Numbered from the stretch's first letter, positions 43,238-52,522 are shown. The stretch: DNA of 64,000 nucleotides from CAWBQO01 sp963790965 (GCA_963790965.1 CAWBQO010000001.1:372001-436000); one strand, 5' to 3'. Numbers and translations are program-made. The notes: generated by a model not told the origin, from the letters alone.

Positions 43238-43459
43238 ATGCCAGTTTCCGCCACATCCACCGAGGGACTCATCCGCGTGGCCGTGGAGCACAAGTTGATC
43301 ATAGACTACCGCCTCAGCCCGACGCGCGTGACCCTGCAGCACGACGGGCGTAGCCTGACGCTTGACCCGGAAGAGGCGCGGTTCTATCTGCGCGGCCTGA
43401 TCTATGGCTACGAGTGTATGCTCGATCGCAAGCTCGCAACCCCGGCTGCCGCAGCTTAG
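43238..43459 (+). CDS. Small unknown protein, paralog of 42704-42961
   Basis: A 73-residue soluble protein (MPVSATSTEGLIRVAVEHKL, then IIDYRLSPTRVTLQHDG, LDPEEARFYLRGLIYGYECM). The start at 43238 was chosen because paralogy begins about ten residues in; upstream in-frame sequence to 43199 is not similar. It aligns with the protein at 42704 in size, spacing and the invariant DYR, PTR and DPEEARFYL motifs, which strongly supports both as real genes. It is convergent with the large hybrid kinase gene, 63 bp apart. Function unknown. Confidence 0.78.
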   Translation: MPVSATSTEGLIRVAVEHKLIIDYRLSPTRVTLQHDGRSLTLDPEEARFYLRGLIYGYECMLDRKLATPAAAA

Positions 43460-43522
43460 CGCCCCTCCTCGGCTGGACTGCTATTCTTCAGAGTCGGACA
43501 GGATGCGACCTCCCAAAACCCG

Positions 43523-46500
43523 TCAGGGTCCGACAACGCCCTCCCCCGTAGCCGTTACCCGCCCGAGCATCTCGACGATCTGCGCCTTTGTGAAGGGCTT
43601 TGCGACGACGGCATCGAAACCGGCCGCCCGCAGTCGCTCCTGATCCTCAAGGAACGACGCCGTGGTGAAGGCGACGAGCGGCAGACGCGCGCTCTCCGCC
43701 TGCGTTCTCAGCAACCGCACTGTCTCTAAAGCTTCGGCTTCCGCCGGATTGATGTCGACCAGCGCCGCATCGTAAAGCCCGTTGCTAAGCGCCTCTGCCG
43801 CTTCCTCCAACGTCGTAACGACGGCCAGATCAAACTCTCGGCGCAGCGACATCACCAGCAGGCGGCGGGTGTCCGCGTTGCGCTCCATCACGAGAATGCG
43901 CCCGCGCTTCTCCGGCAGAAAGACGGCGGCCGCTTTGGTCTTTTCTATGGTGCCGCCACACGTGCGCGGGATGCGAACGGTAAACACGCTGCCGGCTCCT
44001 TTCTCGCTCTCCACCGTGATCACGCCGCCCAGCATCTCCGCCAGGCGCTGCGTGATGGTGAGGCCAAGCCCGCTGCCTTCGTGCGTCCTGATCAGACCCG
44101 AAGACTCCTGCTGGAACTCGGCAAAAAGGTGCGGCAGAAAGTCGTCCGCAATGCCTACGCCGGTGTCGCGAACCGTCATCCACGCCTCCGTAGCGTTGGC
44201 GCCGACACTGACAACCACCTCGCCCTCATCGGTGAACTTGACGGCATTGGAAGTAAGATTTGCCAGGATCCGCCAAATCGCGCCCCGGTCCGTCTCGATC
44301 GGGACCGGAAGCGCCGGCAGGTCCAGGCGAAGCGCCACGCCTTTTGAGGCGGCGCGGCTCCCGAAGAGATCGTGGGCCTCGCGTGCCAGGTCATCCAGAT
44401 TGAGGTATTCAGGCCGAAGCTCGAGTGTCCGGCTTTCGAGCTGCGCCAGATCGAGCACGGAATTGAGCGTCTCCAACAGTCGCCGCCCGCTCATCAGGAT
44501 CATTTGGACCAGCTCCTGCCCCGCACCGCCGAACTCTTCGGCGAGCACTTCAGAGAATCCGATGATGCTCGTAAGCGGCGTGCGTATTTCATGGCTCATG
44601 TTGGCCAGAAAAGCGGTCTTGAGGCGCGCCATCTCTTCTGCACCCTCCTTCGCCTCGATCAGCCCCTTCTCGTACTCTTTTCGGGCAGATACGTCCGCGC
44701 CCAGCGCCACGAACACCGGCGGCTCTCCCATGGCGTCGTAGAAGAGCTGAATATCAACCGGGTACATGCTGCCGTCCTTACGACGGTGCGAGAGGTTCAT
44801 CACCACCGTTTCGATCTCGCCTCTTCGCAGCCGATCTATGTTTGCAATCACCTCTGCCACGTCGGCAGCGGGAATCAGGTCCGCGGGACCCATGCCTCGC
44901 ATCTCCTCCGCCGTAAAGCCCAGGTTGTCCAGCGCTCTCGAATTGACGAATTCAAAACGGAGCAAATCGGTGGAGAGGAAAAAGATTTCATTCGCGGAAC
45001 GTTCGACAATGCTGCCGAGCCTTCGCTCGAGCTGCTCGGCAAGCCGCCGTTCGGTTACGTCACGGATGGTGCCGAGCATCCGGTCCGGCACACCGGCGTC
45101 GTCGTAGATGAAGTCGCCGCGCTCCTCGATGTATCTGTACGCTCCCGAGGCGGCCCGGAAACGATATACGATCTCATAGGCCTCGCCCGCATAGGTGGCG
45201 GTCCGCAGCAGAGAAAGCACCCGGTCACGATCTTCCGGATGAATGTGCTCCTGCCAGTCGTGCAGCGAGAAGGAGCGGAAAACAGCATCCGGGTGGCCCG
45301 TGACGTTCTCAATGGCCCCCCGCCACTCCACTTTGCCCGAGGCAAGTGTCACGTCGAAGATCACCTGGCCCGTCAGCTCGGTCACTACGCGGTAGCGCGA
45401 CTCGCTTACCCGCAGTTCTTCCGCTGCGCGCCGCTGCGCCGTGATGTCCGTCTCGACAGAGATGAACCCGGCCGCAGACCCGTCCTGATGTGAGAGCGGT
45501 TGAAGGTCGATCGTCACCCAGTACGTGTGACCATCTTTGGCATGATTAAGGATCTGGGCCGTGCGGCTCTTCCGGGTGCGAATACCTTCCGAGATATACG
45601 CAAGCACGGTCGGATCAGTATCAACGCTCACGAGAAACTTGCTCGGCAGCCTGCCGACCACCTCCTCGAGCGTGTATCCGGACAGGCGCGTGAACCCGTC
45701 GTTGACCCATTCGATTCGGTTGTATGCGTCGGTAATAATGACACTGTTGGTCGTTCTGTCGGCAACCTCCGCCAGCTTGCGCGCCTTTGCCTCGCTCTCT
45801 TCGAGCGCCGCCTGCGCCCGGCGTTCCTGCTCGATATTCGTCCAGGACCCCACCCACTCGGCCACCTTGCCGTCCGGCGTATGAACCGGCACCGCGCGTA
45901 CGCGGTACCAGGCAAACTTGCCGTCCCGCTCGCGAATCCTCACCTCTGACGTGAAAGGCTCTTGGGTGCGGCCATGTCGTCTCGCGAGCGCTACGAACGC
46001 CCGCCGATCCTCCCGGTGGATGAAGGACGGCCACCTTCTACTGAGCGTATGGAGGGACTCACTCGCGAAGGAGGTCTGCCAGTCGTGGCTTACGTCGAAA
46101 AGCGTCCCGGCGGTATCGGCGCGCCAGACCACGTGCGCGGTCGAGCGAACGAGCGCACGCAAGCGCATTTCACTTTGCGTGAGCGCCGCCTGTTGCTTCA
46201 GGATGGCCTGCCGGCTCTGATGCTCTTCGGTAACGTCCCGCGCGGCCGCGTAAAAGGCCTCTCCCGTAGGCGACGGCCCCGCCGACCACGAAAGCAGCCG
46301 TTCAACGCCGCCAAGGCCGACGTGCCGCAGAATGACGTTCGCGACGCTCTCCCCCCGCCCCAGCCGCGTAAAGACGTCGGCAGCGGCCGGGCGGTCTTCA
46401 GGAACGACGAACCGCAACGCCTGTTTGCCGATAACCTCCTCCGGCCGGTGGCCAAGCACCCGGTGCCACGCCTCGTTGACACGGCGCAAGCATCCACGGC

Positions 46501-47860
46501 GGTCGGCAATGATGAACGGGTCCGGGGCAAGATTAAAGAAACTCTCCCGCTCCCGCGTGAGTGCCGCCTGGTGGAGCATTCCGCCCATCATGTTAGCGAT
46601 GCCCGCTAAAATCTCCTTCTCCTCAAGATCCCACCTGCGCTCCGACCTCATGCTGTCGAGGCGAATGAATCCTTCCCGCTGATCTTTAACCGTGACCGGG
46701 ATCAGAAGCAAGGAGGCAACGCCCTGCTCGTCCATCATGCGCCGGTAAGCCTCCGGCTGTTCGGAAGCGCACATGCTGATCATTTCGCTGCCGGCCGCTT
46801 CGAGGCCTGCGAAAACCGAACAGCGTGCGTTGCAATGCTGCGTCGCAGCCTCTCCCAGCGTCGCGTCCCGTTCATCCCGAACCCACTCTGCCTGCCGGTT
46901 GAGCCGAACTTCGCCCGTCTGGTGGTTTACTTCCTTGCGGCAGAAGCAAATGCGGTCTACTCCCGTGCTCTGCCCGACCATCTGCAATACGTCGCGCAAA
47001 GCCGCTTGGGGGTCGCGATCATGCCGAAGGAGTGCCTCGGCGACGCCGGCCTGCGTGCGAAGAAGCCGGTTCCAGCGCCCCACGAGGCGTTCCTGCTCGA
47101 CGCGCTCCGTCACGTCCCGAATCGTTCCTTCGAGAGCCACCACCGTGCCCGCCTCGTCCTTGATGGCGGCGATGTGCTGTTCGGTGAAGATGAGGCCACC
47201 GTCCTTGTGAATCCAGCGGATGGTTAAGTCCTTCTCGATGATGCTCCCGCGCTTCACGGCTTCGATCGTGGAGCGGTCTTCCGGATGGACGAGCCGCTTT
47301 TCGATGAAGGGGTCGGCATAGTGCTCCTCCGGCGTGTAGCCCGTCAGCTTCGTTGCCGATGGGCTTACGTACGCGAATCGCGGCTCCGGCAGCAGCTCGT
47401 ACCTGAACACGAGGTCTCGCGTATTCTCCGCGAGAAGCTGGTGGTCTTGCAGGGGCAGCGAAGACGGTACACCTGGATTTCGGGGCCGCAACGTCAGGTA
47501 TAAGGCCGTGCCGATCGGCAGCGACATAGGCGTGGCGGTGACGTCAACCGGCACCCGCGCGCCGCGGTCAGACTGCAGATCGAGCGACACCGGGGCGGCC
47601 GGCCTCCCGACCTTTCCCATCACCCGCAGCCGACGGGAGGCAGTCACCTGCGAGGCGGGATGCACGTACTCGATCAGGAGCCTGCCTTTCGGGTCGCCGT
47701 CGGCACCCGCGTCCAGCATCTCCCGAGCCGCCCGGTTGGCGGCAATGATGCGTCCATTCGCCGTAAGAACGCCCGCATCGGGTAAACTCTCGAAGAGCCT
47801 TTCGAAGAACGCGTCCGTTTCCGAAGCGTCGAGAAGAGAGGCGTGCGCAAGGCCTTCCAT
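43523..47860 (-). CDS. Multi-PAS hybrid sensor histidine kinase with C-terminal receiver
   Basis: A 1445-residue soluble hybrid kinase with no clear membrane segment. Order: PAS (about 15-130), PAS/PAC (150-270, ENTRDLVFRYELLPEPRFAY), GAF (290-440, TGVDRICFCRKEV), then five further PAS/PAC units to about 1075 (for example FNLAPDPFIIADRRGCLRRV NEAW; GHPDAVFRSFSLHDW). The HisKA phospho-acceptor is in FLANMSHEIRTPLTSIIGFS, the ATPase has NLTSNAVKFTDEGEVVVSVG, DTGVGIADDFLPHLF and GSGLGLTITQRLAEMLGG, and a receiver (1325-1440) has the phospho-acceptor Asp in ALVDINP and Lys in VAKPF. The receiver's usual Asp-Asp pair is Glu-Arg-Asn-Ala-Asp. Probably a cytoplasmic multi-input sensor; partner regulator not nearby. 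Confidence 0.95.
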   Translation of the reverse strand: MEGLAHASLLDASETDAFFERLFESLPDAGVLTANGRIIAANRAAREMLDAGADGDPKGRLLIEYVHPASQVTASRRLRVMGKVGRPAAPVSLDLQSDRGARVPVDVTATPMSLPIGTALYLTLRPRNPGVPSSLPLQDHQLLAENTRDLVFRYELLPEPRFAYVSPSATKLTGYTPEEHYADPFIEKRLVHPEDRSTIEAVKRGSIIEKDLTIRWIHKDGGLIFTEQHIAAIKDEAGTVVALEGTIRDVTERVEQERLVGRWNRLLRTQAGVAEALLRHDRDPQAALRDVLQMVGQSTGVDRICFCRKEVNHQTGEVRLNRQAEWVRDERDATLGEAATQHCNARCSVFAGLEAAGSEMISMCASEQPEAYRRMMDEQGVASLLLIPVTVKDQREGFIRLDSMRSERRWDLEEKEILAGIANMMGGMLHQAALTRERESFFNLAPDPFIIADRRGCLRRVNEAWHRVLGHRPEEVIGKQALRFVVPEDRPAAADVFTRLGRGESVANVILRHVGLGGVERLLSWSAGPSPTGEAFYAAARDVTEEHQSRQAILKQQAALTQSEMRLRALVRSTAHVVWRADTAGTLFDVSHDWQTSFASESLHTLSRRWPSFIHREDRRAFVALARRHGRTQEPFTSEVRIRERDGKFAWYRVRAVPVHTPDGKVAEWVGSWTNIEQERRAQAALEESEAKARKLAEVADRTTNSVIITDAYNRIEWVNDGFTRLSGYTLEEVVGRLPSKFLVSVDTDPTVLAYISEGIRTRKSRTAQILNHAKDGHTYWVTIDLQPLSHQDGSAAGFISVETDITAQRRAAEELRVSESRYRVVTELTGQVIFDVTLASGKVEWRGAIENVTGHPDAVFRSFSLHDWQEHIHPEDRDRVLSLLRTATYAGEAYEIVYRFRAASGAYRYIEERGDFIYDDAGVPDRMLGTIRDVTERRLAEQLERRLGSIVERSANEIFFLSTDLLRFEFVNSRALDNLGFTAEEMRGMGPADLIPAADVAEVIANIDRLRRGEIETVVMNLSHRRKDGSMYPVDIQLFYDAMGEPPVFVALGADVSARKEYEKGLIEAKEGAEEMARLKTAFLANMSHEIRTPLTSIIGFSEVLAEEFGGAGQELVQMILMSGRRLLETLNSVLDLAQLESRTLELRPEYLNLDDLAREAHDLFGSRAASKGVALRLDLPALPVPIETDRGAIWRILANLTSNAVKFTDEGEVVVSVGANATEAWMTVRDTGVGIADDFLPHLFAEFQQESSGLIRTHEGSGLGLTITQRLAEMLGGVITVESEKGAGSVFTVRIPRTCGGTIEKTKAAAVFLPEKRGRILVMERNADTRRLLVMSLRREFDLAVVTTLEEAAEALSNGLYDAALVDINPAEAEALETVRLLRTQAESARLPLVAFTTASFLEDQERLRAAGFDAVVAKPFTKAQIVEMLGRVTATGEGVVGP

Positions 47861-48018
47861 GGCTAACCCGAAAGAGTATGAGCGTTCAGGAGGCCGTGCG
47901 CCACCCTCACGTAGAGTATCGGCAGAACGGCGTAAGATAATTAGCCGCTCGGAAGATGTTAAGGAAGATTTAGCGTAGATTCATTCTTTCCATAACTTAC
48001 CGCCCGCCTGATCCTGAG

Positions 48019-48035
48019 GCGCACAGCCTGTGCGC
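48019..48035. promoter_or_regulatory. Perfect palindrome GCGCACAG-C-CTGTGCGC
   Basis: Eight-bp arms with a single central base, midway in the 244-bp gap between the divergent hybrid kinase (start 47860) and YjbH-like (start 48105) genes. Likely a dimeric regulator site. Confidence 0.55.
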
Positions 48036-48104
48036 ACCGCAGCGGCGTATATTCCTCCTGCGGATGAACACCGCGACTTTCTACATCAGCGCTCCCACTG
48101 CGGC

Positions 48105-48851
48105 ATGACTAAACTTCACGCGACACGGCTGGTTCGGCCGAGCCTCCTCGTCCTTCTTCTTCTCGGCGCGCTCGCGCTGCCCGCTGCGCTTCACGCGCAA
48201 ACGGTAACGGGCACGAGTGGACTCATTACCGTGCCCGGGGGCCGTCTGGAGAAGGATGGCACCGCTGTGATAGGGTATGGATACGTGAAGAGAACGTACT
48301 CCAACTACATGGACGGACAGTACGACTATACCCCGACCTTCGGTTCGCTCACGTTCCTCCCGTTTCTGGAGGGTGGATTCCGGTTCTCCCATGCCGAGAG
48401 CGGCAACAAGGAAGCCCTTGGGGACCGCATGTTGATGGTGCGCGTGCGCGCGCTCAAAGAAACCCGCCGTTTGCCGGGGCTGGTCATTGGAGCGCACGAT
48501 TTCCTTCGATCCTCAGACAGCCACACGAACCAGTTTGCCGCGCTTTACGCCGTAGCCGCCAAGCGCGTGCCTTCGCCCGCGCCCTTTCCTGCCGTGGACG
48601 TTCACCTTGGCTATGGAACGCGGCTGCTCGAGGCCAAGCACACGCAGTTCGTCGGCGTGTTCGGTGGCGTCTCGGTGGACGGACCCACCTGGAACCGCGT
48701 CGTCACGCGCTCAGAGGCGCTCCTGGAGTATGACGGCAAGGTCGCCTCGGCGGGCGTTCGGCTCGAACTGGCCCGCTATGCCTTCCTCATGGCCGCCGCG
48801 CAGGGATTCGACACGCCGCTACTGCTCGGTGGCGTAAAGGTGCGCCTGTAA
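48105..48851 (+). CDS. YjbH-like outer-membrane exopolysaccharide protein
   Basis: A 248-residue exported protein. ATG at 48105 (MTKLHATRLVRPSLLVLLLL, cleavage after HAQ); the upstream open frame is not homologous. TVTGTSGLITVPGGRLEKDG TAVIGYG, then GSLTFLPFLEGGFRFSH and DRMLMVRVRALKETRRLPGL VIGAHDF, follow the YjbH pattern: first strands with GLI-x-P, then a 'flP-x-lE' segment and amphipathic beta-strands of an outer-membrane barrel. It is much shorter than YjbH of E. coli, so it is a compact member. YjbH-type proteins assist exopolysaccharide passage or anchoring. A second one is encoded at 54253. Convergent with feoB, 8 bp apart. Confidence 0.75.
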   Translation: MTKLHATRLVRPSLLVLLLLGALALPAALHAQTVTGTSGLITVPGGRLEKDGTAVIGYGYVKRTYSNYMDGQYDYTPTFGSLTFLPFLEGGFRFSHAESGNKEALGDRMLMVRVRALKETRRLPGLVIGAHDFLRSSDSHTNQFAALYAVAAKRVPSPAPFPAVDVHLGYGTRLLEAKHTQFVGVFGGVSVDGPTWNRVVTRSEALLEYDGKVASAGVRLELARYAFLMAAAQGFDTPLLLGGVKVRL

Positions 48852-48859
48852 GGTTTCTC

Positions 48860-51112
48860 TCATCCATAGCCCAGCGCAAGGCCGCCCTGGTAGACGAGCA
48901 GCGCCATCGCGTAGGCAAGTCCCGTCATGTAGACCCACATAATCGCCGGGTACTTCCACGAATCCAGCTCGCGCTTCGCCACGGCGAGCGTGCTCATGCA
49001 CTGGAGCGCCAAGACGAAGAACACGAGCAGACTCGCCGCCACGAGCGGTGTGTACGTCAGCTCCCCCGTCGTGGGATCGCGATCGGTGCGCAGGTGCTCA
49101 CGGAGGTCGACGCTGTTCTCATCCGCATCCCCCACGCTGTAGAGGGTTCCGAGGGCGCTTACAATGACTTCGCGCGCGGCGAAGGCGGCAATGACGCCGG
49201 AGGTGAGCTTCCAGTCGAAGCCGAGCGGTGCCATGACCGGCTGTACCGCGCTTCCGAGCGTCCCGATGATGCTGTGCCGAATGCGGTAAGTCGATGCCGC
49301 TTCGTCGAGCGCCTGGCGCTGCGACTCGAGCGCCGACGCCTCGCCGAGCGCCACATCCTGCCTCGCGGGCAAGGACGCTATCTGCCCCTCGATGCTCGCA
49401 CGCCGCGCCTGAAGCTCTGCCGGCAACTCAACCTTCGGGTAGCTCGCCATGAACCAGAAAAGGATGCTGCACAGCAGAATCACCTTCCCCGCGCCGAGAA
49501 CGAACGATTTGGCGCGCTCACCCATGCGCCAGAAAATCAGCTTCCATTGCGGCGCGCGGTAAGGCGGAAGCTCCAACATGAAGAAGCCCGCCGGGCCGGT
49601 TTTGACGACGCGGCTGAGCACCCAGGCCGCCAGGAAAGCCATTACGGTTCCGAGCGCATACAGACCGAACATGGCGAGCCCTTGATACCCGATGGGGCCA
49701 AAAACAGCCACGGCCGGTATGAACGCGCCGATGAATAACGTGTAGACCGGCAGCCGCGCCGAGCAGCTCATCAGGGGCACCACCATGATCGTCAGCACAC
49801 GGTCGCGGTGGTTCTCCATGGTCCTCGCAGCCATGATTCCGGGGATGGCGCAAGCGAACGAGCTCATCATCGGCACGACGGATCCGCCCGTTAGCCCCAC
49901 GCGGCGCATCAGCCGATCCATGATGAAGGCTGTGCGCGCCATATAGCCGGTGTTCTCCATCAGCCCGAGGAAGAAGAATAGCAGCAAAATCTGCGGCAAA
50001 AACACCAGCACACTCCCCACGCCCGCAATGATGCCGTCTACCAGCAAATCGGCTACGAATCCCTGCGGCAACACTGCGCGGGTGAGACTGCCAAGGCCCG
50101 TCATGCTTGCCTCGATCAGATCCATGGCGGGGGTCGCCCAGGTAAAGATCGACTGGAACACGACGAGCATGATCACAGCGAAGAGGATCGGGCCAAAGAC
50201 TCGGTGCGTCAGCACGGCATCGATTCGCTCCGTCGTCGTTTTCGACTGCGCATTGTCAGATTCCTGAACCACGTCGGCGGCCAGAGGCCGGAGCCATCCG
50301 TATCGCCCGACGATCTCCGCCTGCTCGAACGGGACGCGCGCTTCGTGGAGCCGTTCTCGCGCCGCTTCTACCGCGCGGGCGTACTGGGGAGCCTGATGCT
50401 GCCAGTAAGCGAGCACGCGGTCGCTGCAAAGCGCGCGCAGACTCTCGCCGGCACACCGCTGCGGCGAAGTCTCCGGACGAACGGCCAAGAGATGATCCGC
50501 GAGCGCGTCCACCTCGTCCTGCACCACGCCTGAAAGTGCCCAGCCGCGGGGTGCCGGTTCCGGCAGACTCCCGGTGAGCAGGGCGCGCAGCTCGGATACA
50601 CCTTTTTTCTTCGCCGCGGACATACCGACGACCGGCACGCCGAGTTCATGCTGCAGCCGCTCCAGATCGACGCGCTTGCCCGAGGCCAGCACCTCGTCCA
50701 TCATGTTCAACACGACAACCGTCGGAATGCCGAGATCCATCACCTGGGAGGCGAGGTACAGGTTGCGCTCCAGGTTCGTCGCGTCGATCACGCAGACGGC
50801 AAGGTCCGGCGCGCGCTCTCCCGGAAAACGCCCCGCGAGAACGTCATAGGCAATCTGCTCGTCGGGGCTTTTCGGATTGAGGCTGTACGTGCCCGGAAGG
50901 TCGAGAATCTCCACCCCGTCCTCCCCGATCAGGCGTCCGACCTTTCGCTCCACCGTGACGCCCGGATAATTACCCACGCGCGCCCGCTGCCCCGTCAGGA
51001 GGTTGAACACCGTTGTCTTTCCCGCATTCGGGTTGCCGGCCAGCGCAACGCGGCGCAATCCGGCATTAATGGAAAGGACGGGAGGGGCGTCGTGGCACGC
51101 TACGGCAGACAT
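48860..51112 (-). CDS. feoB: Ferrous iron transporter FeoB
   Basis: A 750-residue ferrous iron permease. The N-terminal G-protein has G1 GNPNAGKTT, switch VGNYPGVTVERKVG, G3 DLPGTYSL and G4 NMMD; then the helical spacer domain. Membrane core segments with gate-like motifs include FFFLGLMENTGYMARTAFIM, CAIPGIMAARTMENHRDR and PLMSCSARLPVYTLFIGAF. The C-terminal part contains a coiled loop (LPARQDVALGEASALESQRQ) and AFAAREVIVSALGTLYSVGD. It is full length. It lies 37 bp after feoA on the same strand, forming a standard feoAB operon for anaerobic or microaerobic Fe2+ uptake. Confidence 0.97.
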   Translation of the reverse strand: MSAVACHDAPPVLSINAGLRRVALAGNPNAGKTTVFNLLTGQRARVGNYPGVTVERKVGRLIGEDGVEILDLPGTYSLNPKSPDEQIAYDVLAGRFPGERAPDLAVCVIDATNLERNLYLASQVMDLGIPTVVVLNMMDEVLASGKRVDLERLQHELGVPVVGMSAAKKKGVSELRALLTGSLPEPAPRGWALSGVVQDEVDALADHLLAVRPETSPQRCAGESLRALCSDRVLAYWQHQAPQYARAVEAARERLHEARVPFEQAEIVGRYGWLRPLAADVVQESDNAQSKTTTERIDAVLTHRVFGPILFAVIMLVVFQSIFTWATPAMDLIEASMTGLGSLTRAVLPQGFVADLLVDGIIAGVGSVLVFLPQILLLFFFLGLMENTGYMARTAFIMDRLMRRVGLTGGSVVPMMSSFACAIPGIMAARTMENHRDRVLTIMVVPLMSCSARLPVYTLFIGAFIPAVAVFGPIGYQGLAMFGLYALGTVMAFLAAWVLSRVVKTGPAGFFMLELPPYRAPQWKLIFWRMGERAKSFVLGAGKVILLCSILFWFMASYPKVELPAELQARRASIEGQIASLPARQDVALGEASALESQRQALDEAASTYRIRHSIIGTLGSAVQPVMAPLGFDWKLTSGVIAAFAAREVIVSALGTLYSVGDADENSVDLREHLRTDRDPTTGELTYTPLVAASLLVFFVLALQCMSTLAVAKRELDSWKYPAIMWVYMTGLAYAMALLVYQGGLALGYG

Positions 51113-51149
51113 CGGCGCGGGGCTTGGTGAGGATGCCTCGGCGGCAATG

Positions 51150-51368
51150 CTACAGCGTACAAACGGCTATGCCGGCGGCGTCCGCCTTGCGGATCGCCAG
51201 TTCACAGTTCTTCATCTTGAGCGAGATAGGATCGCCAAGCGGCGCTACGCGCGCCACTTCAATCACGGCTCCGGGCAGGATGCCCATCTCGAGCGCGCGC
51301 ACCGGCAGACCTGTGTCGGTATCGACCACGCAACAACGCATTCCGGGAAGAAGGTCGCAGAGTCGCAT
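51150..51368 (-). CDS. feoA: FeoA
   Basis: A 72-residue SH3-like FeoA protein, the cytoplasmic partner of FeoB. MRLCDLLPGMRCCVVDTDTG, then LPVRALEMGILPGAVIEVA and LGDPISLKMKNCELAIRKAD give the full small beta-barrel with the conserved 'L-x-x-MG-x-x-PG' and 'DP-x-x-x-x-x' motifs. It leads the operon with feoB. The 398-bp upstream gap holds its probable promoter (51407-51441). Confidence 0.95.
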   Translation of the reverse strand: MRLCDLLPGMRCCVVDTDTGLPVRALEMGILPGAVIEVARVAPLGDPISLKMKNCELAIRKADAAGIAVCTL

Positions 51369-51702
51369 AATGAAGGGTCGGAAGGAGAATGGTTGGCTTT
51401 TCTACGGTCCTAATTTAGACTGGTTCTATATAAGAAGTCAATACTTACGATCTTTCCGCCAAAACCCGCCGACGGCGGTGAAGTGCGAGGATTCCCACAT
51501 GAAAGCAGAAGACGCTTTCGGAGTGCCGCCGCAACTTCATCCGCGACGGGACCGACCGGGCGTTGAGGAGCATTCATGCAAAGCACGCCGCGTGATGAGG
51601 TCTATACGCGCCTCACCGACTGATTGAAGGATCTCGTCACCACGCCCGCATGAGAACGCCTCGAGAGGCCGGCGGCGGACCTTAGCTAAGGCCATAGACC
51701 AT
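51369..51702. other. Region upstream of feoA
   Basis: No gene is seen. The part next to feoA holds a promoter candidate; the part from about 51450 to 51700 shows no feature apart from CCTTAGCTAAGG, a perfect 12-bp palindrome near 51680. Confidence 0.5.
51407..51441 (-). promoter_or_regulatory. Candidate feoAB promoter with imperfect palindrome
   Basis: On the minus strand TTGACT (51441-51436) is followed after about 16 nt by the imperfect palindrome GTCTAA-A-TTAGGAC (51420-51407), in an AT-rich stretch 40-70 bp before feoA. The palindrome resembles DtxR/MntR-type metal-regulator sites more than a Fur box. Confidence 0.4.
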
Positions 51703-51740
51703 AAAAGGAGCGGCACGCCCACCCGCGCACCGCTCCTTTT
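51703..51740 (-). terminator. Intrinsic terminator downstream of the sorting-domain protein gene
   Basis: Stem AAAAGGAGCGG (51703-51713) and CCGCTCCTTTT (51730-51740) with a T-run on either strand. It ends the minus-strand transcript of the gene that stops at 51767. Confidence 0.85.
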
Positions 51741-51766
51741 CTTCCGGTTCAGACGAACCGTAGTCG

Positions 51767-52522
51767 CTACCTGGCCAGCACCATGCGCCGCGTCTCCGTC
51801 CGCTCGCCCGCCGTGAGCCGGTAGATGTACATCCCGTTCGTGAGGGCCGCGCCGTCGAAGCGCACCTCGTGACGGCCCGGGGCCTGCTGTCCGCTCACGA
51901 TTTTCTCCACGCGCCGGCCGAGCAGATCGAACACCTCCAGCGTCACGTCGGCCGCCGTTTCCAGGCTGTACCCGATGGTCGTCGACTGGTTGAACGGGTT
52001 GGGGTAGTTCTGGTCGAGCACGAACACCTCCGGCGTGTCCGATGCCTGATCGATGTCCGTCGCGACGCTCATGCCGCGCACTTCGTAGATGGCACCGGCC
52101 GTATAGACGCCTTCGTTATTGAGGAAGGGCTTGTCCGACCCGTACGAAGCTTCGAGACCAGACACTTCGGTGCCGGCGGAGGCGTCCCAGATGCGGAAGC
52201 GCAGCGCCTCGCCGTCGACCATTCCGCCGATCTGGGTGTAGGCGTCTTCCCCCCACACGCTGATGCCGATGCCGGTCGCGTCGTAAACGCCGACGCCGGC
52301 GCACGTTCCGTCGGCCCCAAAGACCGCAATCTCGTCTCCTTCTTCAACGTCGATGCCGCTGACCGTCAGATGCGCGGTAGAGGGAATGATGATCGTTGCG
52401 CTTGCGTCCGTGCGGGAGATGCACGAGGAGAAATGCTGCTGCGCGGTGGCGGATGAGGGAAGAAAACCGAAAAAGACAATGCCGAGGACGAGAACGGCGA
52501 TAGTGGAGCGAGACATGACCAA
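51767..52522 (-). CDS. Secreted protein with type IX-style C-terminal sorting domain
   Basis: A 251-residue exported protein. Signal peptide MSRSTIAVLVLGIVFFGFLP ending at ATAQ (ATG at 52522 or 52516). The middle region (TAHLTVSGIDVEEGDEIAVF, GVGVYDATGIGISVWGEDAY, ALRFRIWDASAGTEV) is a beta-sandwich with short repeated strands seen in many surface proteins of this phylum. The end from about residue 170 (LDQNYPNPFNQSTTIGYSLE, VTLEVFDLLGRRVEKIV, GMYIYRLTAGE) is a classical T9SS type A sorting domain that would be cleaved on export to the cell surface. Function of the passenger is unknown. Flanked by its own terminator. Confidence 0.9.
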   Translation of the reverse strand: MVMSRSTIAVLVLGIVFFGFLPSSATAQQHFSSCISRTDASATIIIPSTAHLTVSGIDVEEGDEIAVFGADGTCAGVGVYDATGIGISVWGEDAYTQIGGMVDGEALRFRIWDASAGTEVSGLEASYGSDKPFLNNEGVYTAGAIYEVRGMSVATDIDQASDTPEVFVLDQNYPNPFNQSTTIGYSLETAADVTLEVFDLLGRRVEKIVSGQQAPGRHEVRFDGAALTNGMYIYRLTAGERTETRRMVLAR

